This document shows, in pieces, positions 10,950 through 23,427 of a DNA stretch of 64,000 nucleotides. The notes under the pieces were generated by a model. The model had not been told where the DNA came from and searched no databases. It worked only from the letters and a program-made list of their open reading frames with translations. A program made the translations under genes and the position numbers. The stretch comes from Rhizomys pruinosus (Eukaryota; Chordata; Mammalia; Rodentia; Spalacidae). The stretch's first letter is position 1. Every line of letters starts with the position of its first letter. Location: the NCBI GenBank assembly GCA_009823505.1, contig VZQC01000392.1, positions 6,626,377-6,690,376 of the forward strand, in the 5' to 3' direction.

Positions 10950-11278
10950 TGGTGGTTTGAATGAAAATTTCCCCAATAAACTCCAAGTATTTGGACACTT
11001 TGCCCACAGTTAGTAGCACTGTTTTAGAAGGTTTTAGGACACACAGCTTTGCAATAGGGAGCACATTAGGGCCGGCATTGAGAATTCTTAAGCCTTCCCA
11101 GAATTCATGTGGCTCTCTGATTCTTGCCTGCTTAAACATGTGATCCTTAGGCTTTCTGTTACACTGATATGCCTCCCTCTATTATGGACTCCAACCCTCT
11201 GAACCATAAATCAAATGAAGTCTTCCCTCTACAAGTTGTTTTGGTTACTGGGTTTTATTGGAGCCACAGAAAAACAAC
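10950..11278 (+). repeat. 3' LTR of the MaLR-type element
   Basis: Direct repeat of the 5' LTR, ending next to the second TATTT duplication. The central part differs considerably, including small indels, which fits an old copy. Confidence 0.85.
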
Positions 11279-11639
11279 TATTTGTTTAGCATTTTAATTG
11301 CCAACATTCTATGGAGGTCTTTTGGGTTAAGTAAAATTTAGGGTGGATATTATGAGCTGTAGAATCCAGCTGTGATAAAGTCTAGTGAGGTTCTTATGAG
11401 AGGCATGCGCAGCATGTAGAAGAGGAACGGGTTAATGATGGAGCCTTTGGAAAGATAAGATTTCAAACTAAGGATAGATAAGTAAAAGAGCCCACCAAAG
11501 AGACTCCAAAATGTGGAGTTAGATAGAACATTATTCTCTTGTTGCTGGTAGCTAAAGGGGAAAACCCCTGAGAGCACTGATTGCACACCAAGAATCAAAC
11601 AATTATGTCTATGTGTCATAAAACACTAGGCCATTTTAT

Positions 11640-11885
11640 TTTATTTTTTATGAATTTTTGAATCATTATTTTTTTTAATTTTTTTTTCTTTTTATTGGTG
11701 CTTTGTGTATTTCATACATCATTTTCCAATTCAGTTCAGGCATATTTCCCCTTCCCTTCCCCCCATCCCACCCCTACCCATCCCAGATCATGCTTTCTGC
11801 CATAACTTTTCTGCCTCTTTCTGTTTTTTTGGTTTTGTTTTGTTTTCATTTTATTCTTATAATGAGAAAATGTCCTTTATATCTT
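11640..11885 (-). mobile_element. LINE-1 3' end fragment, antisense
   Basis: T-rich left edge, then the sequence common to several tails in this window: GCTTTGTGTATTTCATACAT, CAATTCAGTTCAGGCATAT, then pyrimidine-rich CCCCATCCCACCCC and ATCATGC. Same family as 49993-50295 and 48640-48995, and the reverse of the end of the 23830-25085 copy. Confidence 0.85.
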
Positions 11886-12770
11886 AAAGGTATGATAGCT
11901 TAAGAATGAAAATACAGGTTGTGTTTATATTGACTCATCAATATGGAAAATGAACTAATTAACAGCATGTTTTATATATACTTCATTCATCAATAATATG
12001 TGAAACATATATTTTATCACTGAAAATGAATAATAGCTGTTAGAATAAATATTAAGCATGCTGACACTCCGAGTATGTTACAACAGGATTTCAGGAATTC
12101 AGTTTTTTTTATATATGTCACTACTATTACTATCAGCTGATTTTCAAATATTAAAATATTTAGACATTTGGATCATCTACCCTTCAAGTGAAAAATAATT
12201 CATTTTGGGCAATGTTAAATTTGTTCAATTAAATGTACACCAGCCAAGTCTTTGCTTTAGGGGGAAGTTATCCATTTTGAAATGGAATCAAAATTTAAAT
12301 TTAAAACATACATTTACTCTGTGAAGCTGCACATCTGTAGCTTCTTGCTAGAATTGAAACCTCCATTTTATTACTGATGCTGGGCCCAGACTCTTGTGAT
12401 CTGGCAGGATATTTAGAATAAGCTTAAAGAGTTACTACTAGCTTAGGAGAAGAGTTAAGGAGCTAACACTCTAAAGGGATGAAAAAAGATTTTTCAGAAT
12501 AAATGGTGAATCATGGGAATACGAATATTTAAAATCCCTAAATCCCTAGAAATCAGGAGAATGGTTATTTTTCAACCCAAATTGCTGGTATTTTTGCCGA
12601 TGTGACACACATTCAGACTGCACTTCAGACAATCCTTACTCAGACTTTTTGTGTTTCTTCTTCATATGTTTATTTCCTTAGAATGTGTGTGGTCAGATAT
12701 CATGGGACATTAAATAAACGGGCTATTTAATTCAGTATATATCTGCACACATTGGAAATGTTCCATCAGG
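11886..12770. other. No gene seen
   Basis: AT-rich DNA without a recognised repeat or frame. Confidence 0.5.
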
Positions 12771-12779
12771 AATAGGACA

Positions 12780-13995
12780 CTTCTTTTTCAGTTATTTGTC
12801 ACTGGGGTCCCACAGAATCCCTACAAACACTATAGTCTATTGCCATTGCTCTTATTTACTCTCCCAAACTTGATGCTTAGACCCTAATACAGACATCACA
12901 TATTTGACTCATAATACATAGAAAAATCAAACTGATACCAACCTGGAAGTTTCATCCCTCCCTACTGGCTATCGTTCCTATCTGGAAGGTTCTGGGCACG
13001 GTACCAGTGGGAGAAAGTCATCATCAGTCTTACCCAGCTGTGAATCCTGTGAACTATAATAATGACCATCCTGACAAGATAAGCCCCTAGTACAGTAGTG
13101 ATGTGAATGTTATGCAAGTAACCAACCATTTTCTGATTGGATTGTAAGGCCTGATCCATAAGTTGAAACTCATACCTGGTACCATTAACTGAGCCAAATA
13201 TATGCGTTTACCCATGTCATAGGGGGAGAACCTAAAACAGCTGTTCCCCTAAAAGGGTAATGTAATCATCTGTCCTCTAAGTCTTACCATTATATCCATA
13301 GATTTGTCATCTTTAATACCTCATCAGATTAGCTTCTTTTTGTAGTAGATGGAATTTAATATAGAAATTCACAACTGATCAATGTGCAGAGCATAGGAAA
13401 CTATACAACACTCAGCTTTAATTAGGACAGCTATACCACTACTCTCCCCCCAAATCTCAGGGATCATTGATGGAAGATGGGGCAGAGAGTTTGGAAGAGC
13501 CACGGGCAATAGCTGACTACACCATAATAGCAATTCTCACACATGACAGGGATGTTCCACGCATGAACTCACAGTGTTTATGATGGCATACACAAGACCT
13601 ATATAAGATCAAATGAGCAAAAATCTGAGACTAGAAAGTGGAAGGGTTAATAAAGACTCACCCCTAGTTCAAGAGATATTAGTAATTAATGGCTGCTGGG
13701 AGATTAAGAGTCAGTTTCTTCAGGGATGTTTCCCCAGACAGGCTACACCTGCTCCTATACATGGACATGTACCACTCCCCTGCTCATACAGGTTACACAA
13801 AAGAAACATAGTCAGTTTCAAAACAAAGCACAGTAAGTTGAAAGGAAAAAAATTGTAGCCACAAGGATAGGGTAGTTATTAAGTTGAGGTATTAGAAAGT
13901 TGAATTGGTCAAAATATATTATATGTATGTGTGAAATTGACACCAAACATCAATAAAAGCACAAAAATTTAAACAATAAAAATAACAAATAAAAA
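12780..13995 (+). mobile_element. LINE-1 3'UTR, Lx-like, sense
   Basis: Matches by eye the order of rodent Lx 3'UTR text: CCATTTTCTGATTGGATTGT, AACTCATACCTGGTACCATT, CAATGTGCAGAGCATAGG, and TCAGGGATCATTG near 13460. It ends in an A-rich tail with AATAAAAGC and AATAAAAATAAC. No ORF2 sequence precedes it, so the copy is strongly 5'-truncated. The small frames in this stretch are not genes. Confidence 0.75.
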
Positions 13996-14624
13996 CATTA
14001 AAATTTAAAATTACTCATAGCTAATCTGAGTGCAACAAGGCAGGTCAGTATTGTCTATTCTATTATGGTTACCTGCTAGCAGTGTAGAGAATGCTTAATG
14101 TATATCCCTGGGAAGGGTGCATAAGTATGTTCCTATTAGCAGTAGTTAGGAAAAAGTTACTTCTAGGCACTGAAAAATGAAAGCCAAGATTCAGGGATCT
14201 AATAAATGGGACAAAAAGTCAATAAGCAACGGAGGATAAAGTATTTGTTTTAGTTCACAATATCAGGTTACAATCCAGTACAATAAGGAAATCACAGTGG
14301 CAGAAACTTGAGACATCTGGTCACTTCATATCCACAGTCAAGAGCAGAGAAATAATAAATCCATTCATGCTTACTTGCTTGACTGCGCTCACCTGGATTT
14401 CTTTGCTCTTATACAGTTCAAGACTGCATGTTGTGGATGCTGCTGTGAACAATGGACTGGGCCTTCTTTCATGCATACGTGCACATAGGCCAACCCAATA
14501 GAAATAGTCCCTCCTTGACACTGTCTTCCCACTTGATCCCTGGGTTATGCAAAGTTGAATATTGAAGCTAAATCACCATACTTTCTATTCCTTAATTCAT
14601 TTAGCAAACTGGAACTAAGACATA
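13996..14624. other. No gene seen
   Basis: Possibly further L1-derived non-coding DNA, but nothing I can name. Confidence 0.4.
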
Positions 14625-14640
14625 AGAGAAAATACATTTT

Positions 14641-14860
14641 TTAATCTATTTTTTATGTGTATGAGTCTACTGTCTGCATGCAGGTTGGTGCACCCGTGTT
14701 GTGCAATGCCGTGGAGGTCAGAAGAGGGCTTCAGATTCCCCATGGAACTGGAGTTAAAGTAGGTTCTGTTCTCAGCCACCATGTGGGTGCTGGGAATCAA
14801 ACCTGGGTCCTCTGCAACTGCAGTCAGTGCTCTTAACTGCTGAGCCATTTCTCCAGCCCC
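14641..14860 (-). mobile_element. B2-type SINE, antisense
   Basis: The reverse complement has GGGGCTGGAGAAATGGCTCA at its head, a B-box region and GAAGCCCTCTTCTGACCTCC in the body. Imperfect target duplication AGAGAAAATACATTTT / AAGAAAATACAATTTT flanks it (14625-14640, 14861-14876). Confidence 0.95.
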
Positions 14861-14929
14861 AAGAAAATACAATTTTAAAATCCTGAACAAAATATCATTT
14901 ATGCAAAATTGTTTTTTCTTGTTCATTTT

Positions 14930-15560
14930 TATATTAATATTTTTTTCTCTAACCATTCATGCATCCATAATAGATACTGATCACACCAACCCTTTACCCA
15001 CTCTACTCTCCCTACTACACCTATCTACCAGCACTCTTCTCTGTAGAGCTAATTCATATATATATATATATATATATATATTAATTCATATATATACTAA
15101 TTCATATATATACTAATTCATATATATATTAATTCATATATATATACTTTTGTGACCCACTGAGTTTAACAAGAGCCATTTTTGACTGTGGGTTTGGAAA
15201 TGTCCATTTGACCCTGGTAGGCTTGGCCATGGATACAATACTGAAGACACTGATAACCCTCTCCCAGAAAGTATTAACATTTACCTCCCTTAAATGACTG
15301 GTTGTTCACATTGGCAGGTTTGTGGGGGCCTCTGTGCCGGTAATTACAGTTGTTGTAAGTTAATGAAGCAGTAGTTGAATGAGTCTAGAAGATGCCATTT
15401 AGAAGTCCTTCTCCCTATCTTGTTATTGCACACTTCTCAGCACCATTTGTGCAATGTTCCCTCAACCTTGTGTTAATGTCTTGTTATCCTTTAAAGATAT
15501 TGCATTTTCATATTCTTTAAAGGATCAATGCTGCTGTAAATAGTGGTAGTTTAAAATTTT
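14930..15560 (-). mobile_element. LINE-1 3'UTR, Lx-like, antisense, with AT-rich tandem repeat
   Basis: CCATTTGACCCTGGTAGGCT, AACCCTCTCCCAGAAAG and the ACTGGTTGTTCACATTGGCA stretch are in the style of old rodent L1 3'UTR. An AT-rich tandem array interrupts it at 15056-15148. Confidence 0.5.
15056..15148. repeat. AT-rich tandem repeat with TTAATTCATATA unit
   Basis: A (TA)n run is followed by about four units of TAATTCATATATATA spaced about 20 bp apart. Confidence 0.85.
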
Positions 15561-15812
15561 TAAATTTCATTCCATCACCATCAGATGCAGCTCCCTACTT
15601 TGTTTAGTGAGGGATATATGAGCTTTCTAATGGTGTCTTCAGAAATTTATAAATGTAAATACTGATTTGGTTGGTCTTTAAGATGTGTTTAACTGTGAGG
15701 CTATTTAACAAAACAGTGTGGATGTGATTTGTCATCCAGTGTTATGTTCTTGGGTTTTTTTTTGTAAAAAAAAAAACTTACTGTTTTTTTGTAAAAAAAA
15801 AAAAAATATATA

Positions 15813-15813
15813 N
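15813..15813. other. Single assembly N
   Basis: One unresolved base sits exactly at the outer edge of the left arm of the large inverted repeat. It probably marks a join or fill point in the assembly. Confidence 0.95.
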
Positions 15814-17335
15814 TTTTATCATGGTATATACTATTAATTTCTATTCATAGGATGCTTTTATTCTTGTGGCCAATTTCATACCCCATGTATATAAACGTTA
15901 ATTTAGTCATTTCACCCTTACCCTCTCTCACGTTCCCTACCTCATCTGCTGAATCCCTTCTTCTCAACAAGTAGCTTTCCTACTTTCATATCTATTTTAC
16001 AGCAATTTTAAGTGGATTATTATTGAATTTTACCTGAAACTTTCAGGAGATCCTGACATGTTTGAGATATTATTCCCTTGATCTGTAGTTTAAAATACAT
16101 ACATTTTTATTCCATAGATTTCTATCATTTTACAAAAGCTTTCCTGACTGGCATAGTTATACTTGTTAATTTTTTGCTATTTTCCTGTGTGTTAGTCTCA
16201 TATTCAAGACAATGTTCAGGTCCTCTACTAGCTTGTCCACTTTTTCATTTAAGCAAAGTTTGGCACACCAATTGCACACACACACAGATGTGTGTGTGCA
16301 TATTTATAAACCATAAAGACATCACCTCTTAACTGTTAAGAATGGACACTTCAAAAAAGACAAAAGACATAGATCATGTAGTATGGAAGAGTACAAATGT
16401 TGGAACCCTCAGGCACCGGTTGAAAGGAATATAAAATGGTGTTTCTCTGCTTAAAAATCAATGGTGACCTCTTTTGACAAAAAATTGTTACTAACTACAA
16501 ATAATTCCAGAAATACCATTGTCTAGTCATATTATATACTATATCTATATCTAGATCTATTAATCTAGATCTAGATAGCTATGATCTATATGCTTATCTA
16601 TATCTATATCTCATATCTATACTATCTATCGTATGCTATTATCTATCTATCTTACTACTCAAAGAGAAGTGAAATCAGTGTTGACTCTACCATGGCACAC
16701 CTAAGTGTTTAACAATGAATCAGAGAGGTTATGAAGTCCTCCAAAACAACACACGGTCTCAAACACCGCGTTCACACTCAGAATCTGAGCTTCTATATGT
16801 GTAGAAATACTCTAATTCAGTGTTAGGCAAAAAACAGGGAAAATAGAAGAGTGGAAGAAATGGAACTGAGATGGCAAATTCCTCCCTGCTGGCTAGGTTT
16901 CAAATGTGGAAGGTATATAGAAGCAAACTGTGGGGAAAATATAAGTAATCTTACACAGATGTAAACTCTACATTCCGAAAATCAATCTGCTGGGCAGTAT
17001 TGCACCACCTATGAACATAGCGGATGACCTACTATTGGCCCGGCAACAAGTTGATGTGACCGGCACGTCAGAAGACAAAAGGGCCAATGAGCGGTATTGT
17101 AGACATGGTTAACAATCCATCCTTAGGAGATCAAAACCAAATGAAGATCTAGTTTCCACATGACTGTGCAAATAAAATTCGAAATGGCCTTCCAATTTAG
17201 GGTTAGTAACCCATAGACCCAAGATGCTTTAACTCATCAGAGAGGTCTCGGGTTTTCCAAGAATGGAAGTAAAATGTCAGAGAACTAATGGCTGTCATAA
17301 TACGTGACGTTAATATGAGTTGGACAGGCTGTGGA
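15814..17335 (+). repeat. Left arm of large inverted repeat
   Basis: Reverse-complement match to 18533-20014. The first 47 residues of the frame at 16078 equal those of the minus frame ending at 19752, and about 140 bases around 16075-16215 are identical or nearly so. Elsewhere (16545-16660, 16755-16850, 17030-17100) the match breaks into scrambled text, including a garbled version of the TATC/TATATC microsatellite. Long exact runs next to scrambled ones look more like sequencing error than evolution. The matching frames are palindrome copies of non-coding DNA, not genes. Confidence 0.85.
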
Positions 17336-18532
17336 TTATATAATAGATATATACTATTTGATATAGAATAGTTATATTTATATATATATATTATATATAT
17401 AGATAATAGATATTATTATATATTATATATATAATATGAAGTTTTATGTACAAAATTCATTGTGATTTCAATAAGCATGTAATGTAAAAAACAAATGGTT
17501 CTTTAACACTGATTTTTTTACATCTATCATACCATCTTTCAAATGCTTTTATCATTTACACGATTTCTCTTCAAATGCTGTTATCAAAGTACATATAGAA
17601 AAGACATTTTTTATAATAGAAACAAGGAAATTTTTCAGTTATGCTATTACAAGAGAGATAAACAGGTTATTTAACAACGGTAATGTTCATTAGTATTGGG
17701 GGGGAAGTTGGTCACCAACTGTTTTGTGCAAACAATGCTAGCCTTCTTTTTAAGCATTAAGAAGCATAACTCTTAAGAATGACATAAGCAATCCGTTCTA
17801 CACATCCATCCCGCTCTAACATATCTATTTTTTACATATCTGTATACTTAGCAAATTTTAAAGCCCAAGAGAAAAATGCCAACCCATTACCCAGAGGAAA
17901 AAATGAGATTTTAAGGAAGTCCTTATGAGGAGGTTCACCAGCCAAGGAGTCTGTAATGGAAGCTGCATTTCCCCTCTTTTTTATTATATAATATTATTAT
18001 ATATATAATAATATTCAATCATTTTTACCTTCATGTATTGAGTAAAATATAATTCAAAGTACTGTTTTCATTTGCACATATTAATTCTTTCATTATATTT
18101 TGGTCCATAGATATGATGGCTCCTGCATAGTTTACTGCTCTTTTTTATTTATTCTGGTTTTGTAATCTGATTGTTATCCCAAAATTATATTTTTCCAAAA
18201 AGTCAAGAATATTTTTATATATTAATATTTTTACACTAACTATAAACTTGGCAAATGACTACTTGAATACTCTTCAATAGCATAAATAATAAGTAGGTTT
18301 ATTTGATGCAATGTCTTTTACAGGGTATATTTCCATGTAGGAAAATTGTATATATATCTCTCTCTCTACTTTATGTTCTTAAATAAAAGTGTTTCACTGA
18401 AACTTCATAGGTATCTTTTTAAATCTTGTGTGTATGTATATTATGTATGTATGTGTATATTTATGTTATATATATTATATATATAATATATATATATATA
18501 TAATATATATATATATATTATATATATATATA
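17336..18532. other. AT-rich spacer of the inverted repeat
   Basis: Bordered by TA-rich palindromic runs at about 17340-17440 and 18455-18533, with another at 17980-18015. The body is not obviously self-complementary, apart from weak symmetric matches such as AAAAGACATT (17599) with its complement at 18310. No gene is seen. Confidence 0.6.
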
Positions 18533-19183
18533 CAAGCTAAGCCCTTAACAATCATTTAACTCAGTATTATGACAGCCATTAGTCTCTGAATTTTACTCCA
18601 TTCATTGGAAAAAGAGACTTCTCTGATGAAGGTTAAAAGCATCTTTGTCTATGGGTATAAACATAAATATTTGGAAGGCATTTGATTTTATGTCAATTCA
18701 GTTAAACTAAGATCTTCATTTGGGTTTATGATCTCCTAAGGAATGGATTGTTAACCATGCTTACAATACCGCTCATGGCTTCCTTTCTTTAGACTTGTCC
18801 TCAAATCAAATTGCCCCATAGTAGTCATGCCGCTATTTCATAGGTGTGCAAATCTTGCCCAGCAGATTGATTTTCGGAATGTAGAGTTTACATCTGTGTA
18901 AGATTACTTATATTTTCCCCACAGTTTGCTTCTATATCACCTTCCACAACTTTGAAACCTAGCCAGCAGGGAGGAATTTTCCATCTCAGTTCCATTTTCC
19001 ACTCTATCTACTTTGCAACTGAAGTGGTATCTTCCACAATATAGACAGCATCTAGTTCTAGTGGGCAACCCAGAATACTGACAAAAGCCTGTGTTGTTTT
19101 GGAGGACTTCATAACCTCTCTGATTCATTGTTAAACACTTAGGTGTGCCATGGTAGAGTCAACACTGATTTCACTTCTCTTTG

Positions 19184-19220
<37 letters not shown>

Positions 19221-20014
19221 TAGATATAGATATAGATATAGATATAGATATAGATATAGATATAGATATAGATATAGATATAGATATAGATATAGATATA
19301 GATATAGATAGATATACTGAAATGGTATTTCTGGATCATATTGTAGTTGTAACTAATTTTTGTCAAAAGAGTCCACATTGATTTTTTAAGCAGAAACACC
19401 ATTTTATATTCCTTTCAACTGTGCCTGAGGGTTCCAACATTTTACTTCTTCATACTACATATCTATTGTCTTTTGTCTTTTTTGATAGTGTCCATTCTTA
19501 ACAGTTAAGAGGTGATGTCTTTATGGTTTTAAATATGCACACACACATACTGTGTGTGTGTGCATATGTGTGTGTCCAAACTTTGCTTAAATAAAAATGG
19601 ACAATAGAGGGAGAACATTGTCTTGAATATGAGACTAACACACAGGAAAATAGCAAAAAATTAACAAGTATAACTATGCCAGTCAGGAAAGCTTTTGTAA
19701 AATGATAGAAATCTATGGAATAAAAATGTATGTATTTTAAACTACAGATCAAGGGAATAATATCTCAAACATGTCAGGATCTCCTGAAAGTTTCAGGTAA
19801 AATTCAATAATAATCCACTTAAAATTGCTGTAAAATAGATATGAAAGTAGGAAAGCTACTTGTTGAGAAGAAGGGATTCAGCAGCAGAGGTAGGGAGATG
19901 AGAGAGGGTAATGTGGTGAAATGACTAAAATTAGTTATATACATGGGTGAAATTGCCAAAGAATAAAAGCATACTATTAATAGAAATTAATAGTATATAC
20001 CATGATAAAAGTAC
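18533..20014 (-). repeat. Right arm of large inverted repeat
   Basis: Inverted copy of 15814-17335. This arm has a clean GATA/TAGATA microsatellite (19186-19312) where the left arm has a corrupted one, and its sequence looks like ordinary genomic DNA. I take it as the reliable copy. Confidence 0.85.
19186..19312 (+). repeat. (GATA)n / (TAGATA)n microsatellite
   Basis: Eight or so GATA units are followed by about fifteen TAGATA-type units. Confidence 0.97.
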
Positions 20015-20094
20015 TTGAAAACATATTTTACAAAGATAACTAAAGGATAAAGACACAAATGAAGAAGCCTACTCTCATTATGAAGAAAATGCAA

Positions 20095-20240
20095 ATCTTA
20101 GGCCCTCATGTTATAGATAACGAAACTGAAGGGTCAAAAGGAATGGAATTTACCCAGGGACTCTCAACTAGCTGGTGATAGAGCTGAGATGAGAGCCTCA
20201 GACTCCTGATTTCTTGATCATGTATTTCCCACCATACTTC
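20095..20240 (-). mobile_element. MIR SINE, antisense
   Basis: AGATAACGAAACTGAAGGGTC, then ACCCAGGGACTCTCAACTAGCTGGTGATAGAGCTGAGATGAGAGCC, follows the reverse complement of the MIR core in order. Confidence 0.8.
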
Positions 20241-20574
20241 TGCTGTTTCTGCCAGGTTACTGGACCATATGGATATTAATTTTCCATTTTATTAGTCTAT
20301 GAGGACATGGGTTGAGTTGATAGACTAATTTAGCTTAAATAATTCTCTCTTCTGCCTTTTTTTGTTCATTTTCCTTGACAGCTTCCTGACTTTCCATGTA
20401 GAAATACATTTCAGGTTGAGCACCCTTAAAACAAAAACTGAATTCCGTAATTCTCTAAACTCTGAAACTTCCTGTCAACATGACACTAGAAATTTCATAC
20501 AGTAAAATTTTGTTTCATGAACAAAATTGTTTTTAAAAATACGTATAAGTTGCAATTCAGGCTAGGGACAATGA

Positions 20575-20620
20575 GTATATATATATATTAGATGTATATA
20601 TATATATATATATATATATA
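20575..20620. repeat. (AT)n microsatellite
   Basis: Nearly uninterrupted TATA run. Confidence 0.95.
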
Positions 20621-20624
20621 ACGA

Positions 20625-22620
20625 GTTCTGTGTTTAGAATTAGGTCATATGTCTATGCGAATAAGCTTTCTCTTTACCTCTTGAGAAAGCTTGTCTTGGT
20701 GACCCTAGAAAATTCCCAGATGTTCCTTTCTTTGTTCTAAAACATTACATCTTAATGCATTAGAATCATAAGACAGAAATCAATAAAACTGTCAGTTTTG
20801 CTTCTGAAATCACCTCTTCTGAAATGAGCACTTGTGGAGGACAGAAGTTGAATCTTACTCATTTTGTTTCTATTTCTTGTGCTTTAACCCAAGGCCTGAT
20901 ATTTATTAGTGTTTCAGTGTCTATTTCCTGGATATATAAGTGCTAATCCTACTCTCACTTATCCTGTCCACTCCATTTGACCCCCCTGTGGCCCTTCTGT
21001 TATTTTGTTTTCTATTTAGTTATGTCTTCTAGATACATAAATCCTACATTCACCCAAGATCGTGAGTGTTGATAAGTGAACCTGATTAGTTGTTATCCAG
21101 AAAACAACCTGGATTTCTTGTACCGATATATTCTGTGCTTTCCTAGTTATTATTTCCTTGCCTTCTTCCAGCAGGAAACATCCATAATGCTGACTACTGT
21201 TACTGGTCCCTAGAGATTATTAACACTTATCAACCAGCTGTTTCATGGGAAGAGTGTTAGGGGTTGTTTTTCCATTTTGTAGCTAATTGCAGGAACAAAG
21301 TGGCAAGTAATGCAAAATTTTGTTTTTAAAAGAAAACATTCTCTCCCTAATGAAGGCCACATGATAAAGGCAACATGAAATTATTACTCATCAGCATTCA
21401 TGAGCCAAAAGACAAATGAAGTGATTGATTCTTTTTGATTTCTAGTTAAGAATTTGGCTGGTGCAATGTTATATGATTAAAGGGAATTTGTAGAATATTG
21501 TAATAGAAATGTTGAAGATATAAAATTTGCTGAGGCTTTGCTCAGTGATTAAAAGGGATGAGCAAAAAGTGATTCAGAACATTAGAGAAGAGCAGATTGA
21601 TAACGACGGAAAGGCTTTTAAAATATCATTCTCAGTGTTCCTCTTTTTACTTATAGGCTGAGTATTTTACCAAGCTATCTAGCTATTTAATTCTTCTTGT
21701 CTTTATGTTACAATGAGTTTGTATGTGTAATTATGAGATAAAATGGTTACTGACGGCAAAATTTTCAGCGTAATGAACATTTACTAGTTGCATTTTCTTC
21801 ATTACATTGACATGTTCAGTTAACCCATTCAGTGTATGAAGTATGCATACCATGTAGTCTCAACAGTGAAACCAGTGTTTATTTTGAAAAAATCCACAAA
21901 TTTTGATGGTCTTTTGCCTTGATAGAATCCAATTTTATATTTCCCTGTGACTAGCATGTCACCACTAAATTCTTAGGAAATATTAGGCCCAAATTTTTTG
22001 TACAGTTTGTCACCTGGGTAAAATTGGACACTGATTCATCAATACTTCTTACCTAAATAGTCTTTTGGTTCCCCAAGTACTCTTCAATTGAATTGCTATG
22101 TTCTATCCTTTGTTTGGTACCCCAGATGGAGGATTTGACCCCCTGGAATAATGCAGATAAGGTGCCTTGCTATATTTTAAAAGGTTTCACATTTTTCCTA
22201 CTTAGCCAATGGGAAAAGGAACATGTAAACATTGCATAATGAAAGGAGAATCTATAAATATTGTGTGTCTCAGACTACTTACCATGTAAAAATTAGTACA
22301 CTCAAATGTGAAAAATCTTTTGTCTACTAGTTCCATATTGTCTGATGATTAAATGAGACCTAGAAATAATTGGTTTCAATGTTTGTTAGCTACTGTTAGA
22401 CTCACTGGAATTTGCTGGAATATAGATATTTTATTTTCCCATTTTGTGTACCTATGCCCTATAATGTCTGACTCACCTGTCCTATATTTAAATGACTGTA
22501 ATCTGAACATGAGATTTTTTTCCCCAGGGAAAAATATGTGGAGTCAAAGAATTCCAGGATGGTAGTTATTTTATCTGTTCTGATATTATTTTCTAGGTAA
22601 GTAGGTAGACTGAATACTTA
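20625..22620. other. No gene seen; unique AT-rich DNA
   Basis: About 2 kb without a convincing repeat or coding frame on either strand. Confidence 0.55.
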
Positions 22621-22639
22621 ATAATCCTTTATTTAAAAA

Positions 22640-22795
22640 CCTGTAATTGACAGGCATGGTGGTACACACCATTAGTCCCATCACTCCAGAGACAGAGACA
22701 GGTGAATCTCTCTGAGATTGAGGCCAGGTAGATCTATATAGCAAGTTCAAAGACATCTCAGGCTACAGGGAGACACTGTCTCAAACAAAAACAGA
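22640..22795 (+). mobile_element. Old B1-like SINE
   Basis: GACAGGCATGGTGGTACACA head, a diverged B-box region and GGGAGACACTGTCTCAAAC end. Its A-rich tail has grown into the following GAAA array. Confidence 0.85.
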
Positions 22796-22799
22796 GAAA

Positions 22800-22860
<61 letters not shown>

Positions 22861-22965
22861 GAAAGAAAAAGAAAGAAAAAGAAAGAAAAAGAAAGAAGGA
22901 AAGAAAGAAAAAGAAAGAGAAAGAAATAGAGAGAAAGAAAAAGAAAGAGAAAAAGAGAGAAAGAC
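22796..22965 (+). repeat. (GAAA)n array from a SINE tail
   Basis: Perfect GAAA units to about 22860, then degenerate GAAAAA and GAGA variants. The Phe/Leu/Ser-rich frames on the minus strand are by-products of this repeat. Confidence 0.97.
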
Positions 22966-23286
22966 AAAAACTAACTTGTAATTGAAGAAGCTCATGTCAT
23001 ATTAGTTGATATTACCTGAAAAGGAGTCAAAATAGTTGTTCTGAGGGCATAGTATGAAACCACTGTCAAAGTGAATACTATTTCATGTGTATTTATCCCT
23101 TAAAAATCATACTAATTTTACCTTCTTCTTCTTAAGTCACCTGGGTTTACTTAGTATTTTGTTTTATTTGGGATTGTTTACATTTTTGCGTTATATATAA
23201 AACAACTTCAATAAATAATTTTAAATGAAAAAATAATGATTATCAGAAGTTTACTATTTATCTCAGTTTATTCCAGGTTTACTTTT

Positions 23287-23427
23287 TTTTGGTCTTTTTG
23301 AGACAGGGGATCCCTGTAGCCCCAGCTGTCCTGGAACTCACTCTGTAGACCAGGCTGGCCTTGAACTCACAAAGATCCGCCTGCCTCTGCCTCCCAAGTG
23401 CTAGGATTAAAGGCCACCATGCCCTGC
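23287..23427 (-). mobile_element. B1 SINE, antisense
   Basis: Reverse complement of B1, with target duplication TATTCCAGGTTTACTTTT / TATTCCAAGTTTACTTTT on either side (23269-23286, 23428-23445). Its GC-rich 5' end lacks a few bases (AAAGGCCACCATGCC). Confidence 0.97.

Larger units (their letters stand above)
9280..11278 (+). mobile_element. Near-complete MaLR/ERVL-type LTR retrotransposon, non-autonomous
   Basis: Two direct LTR copies (9280-9627 and 10950-11278) bracket about 1.3 kb of internal DNA. Both begin TGGTGGT(G/T)TGAATGA and end around a TCACTGCAACCGAAAAGTAA-like or GCCACAGAAAAACAA-like run. The element is flanked by TATTT on both sides (9275-9279, 11279-11283), the 5-bp duplication expected of ERVL/MaLR integration. 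The internal region has no gag, pol or env frame, as in MaLRs, which depend on ERVL enzymes. Divergence between the LTRs shows an old insertion. The exact rodent family is not named. Confidence 0.85.

Noticed and set aside
15056..15148. CRISPR-like spacing of the TAATTCATATATATA units.
   Set aside because: Spacers are themselves TA repeats, and the host is clearly a mammal.
16078..19752. Two reading frames at 16078-16332 (+) and 19498-19752 (-) with the same first 47 residues, looking like a conserved small-protein pair.
   Set aside because: They are the same non-coding stretch read in the two arms of the inverted repeat; the identity is explained by the duplication and both frames lose similarity where the arms diverge.
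22747..22995. Phe/Leu/Ser-rich membrane-like frames on the minus strand.
   Set aside because: Translation of the GAAA microsatellite.
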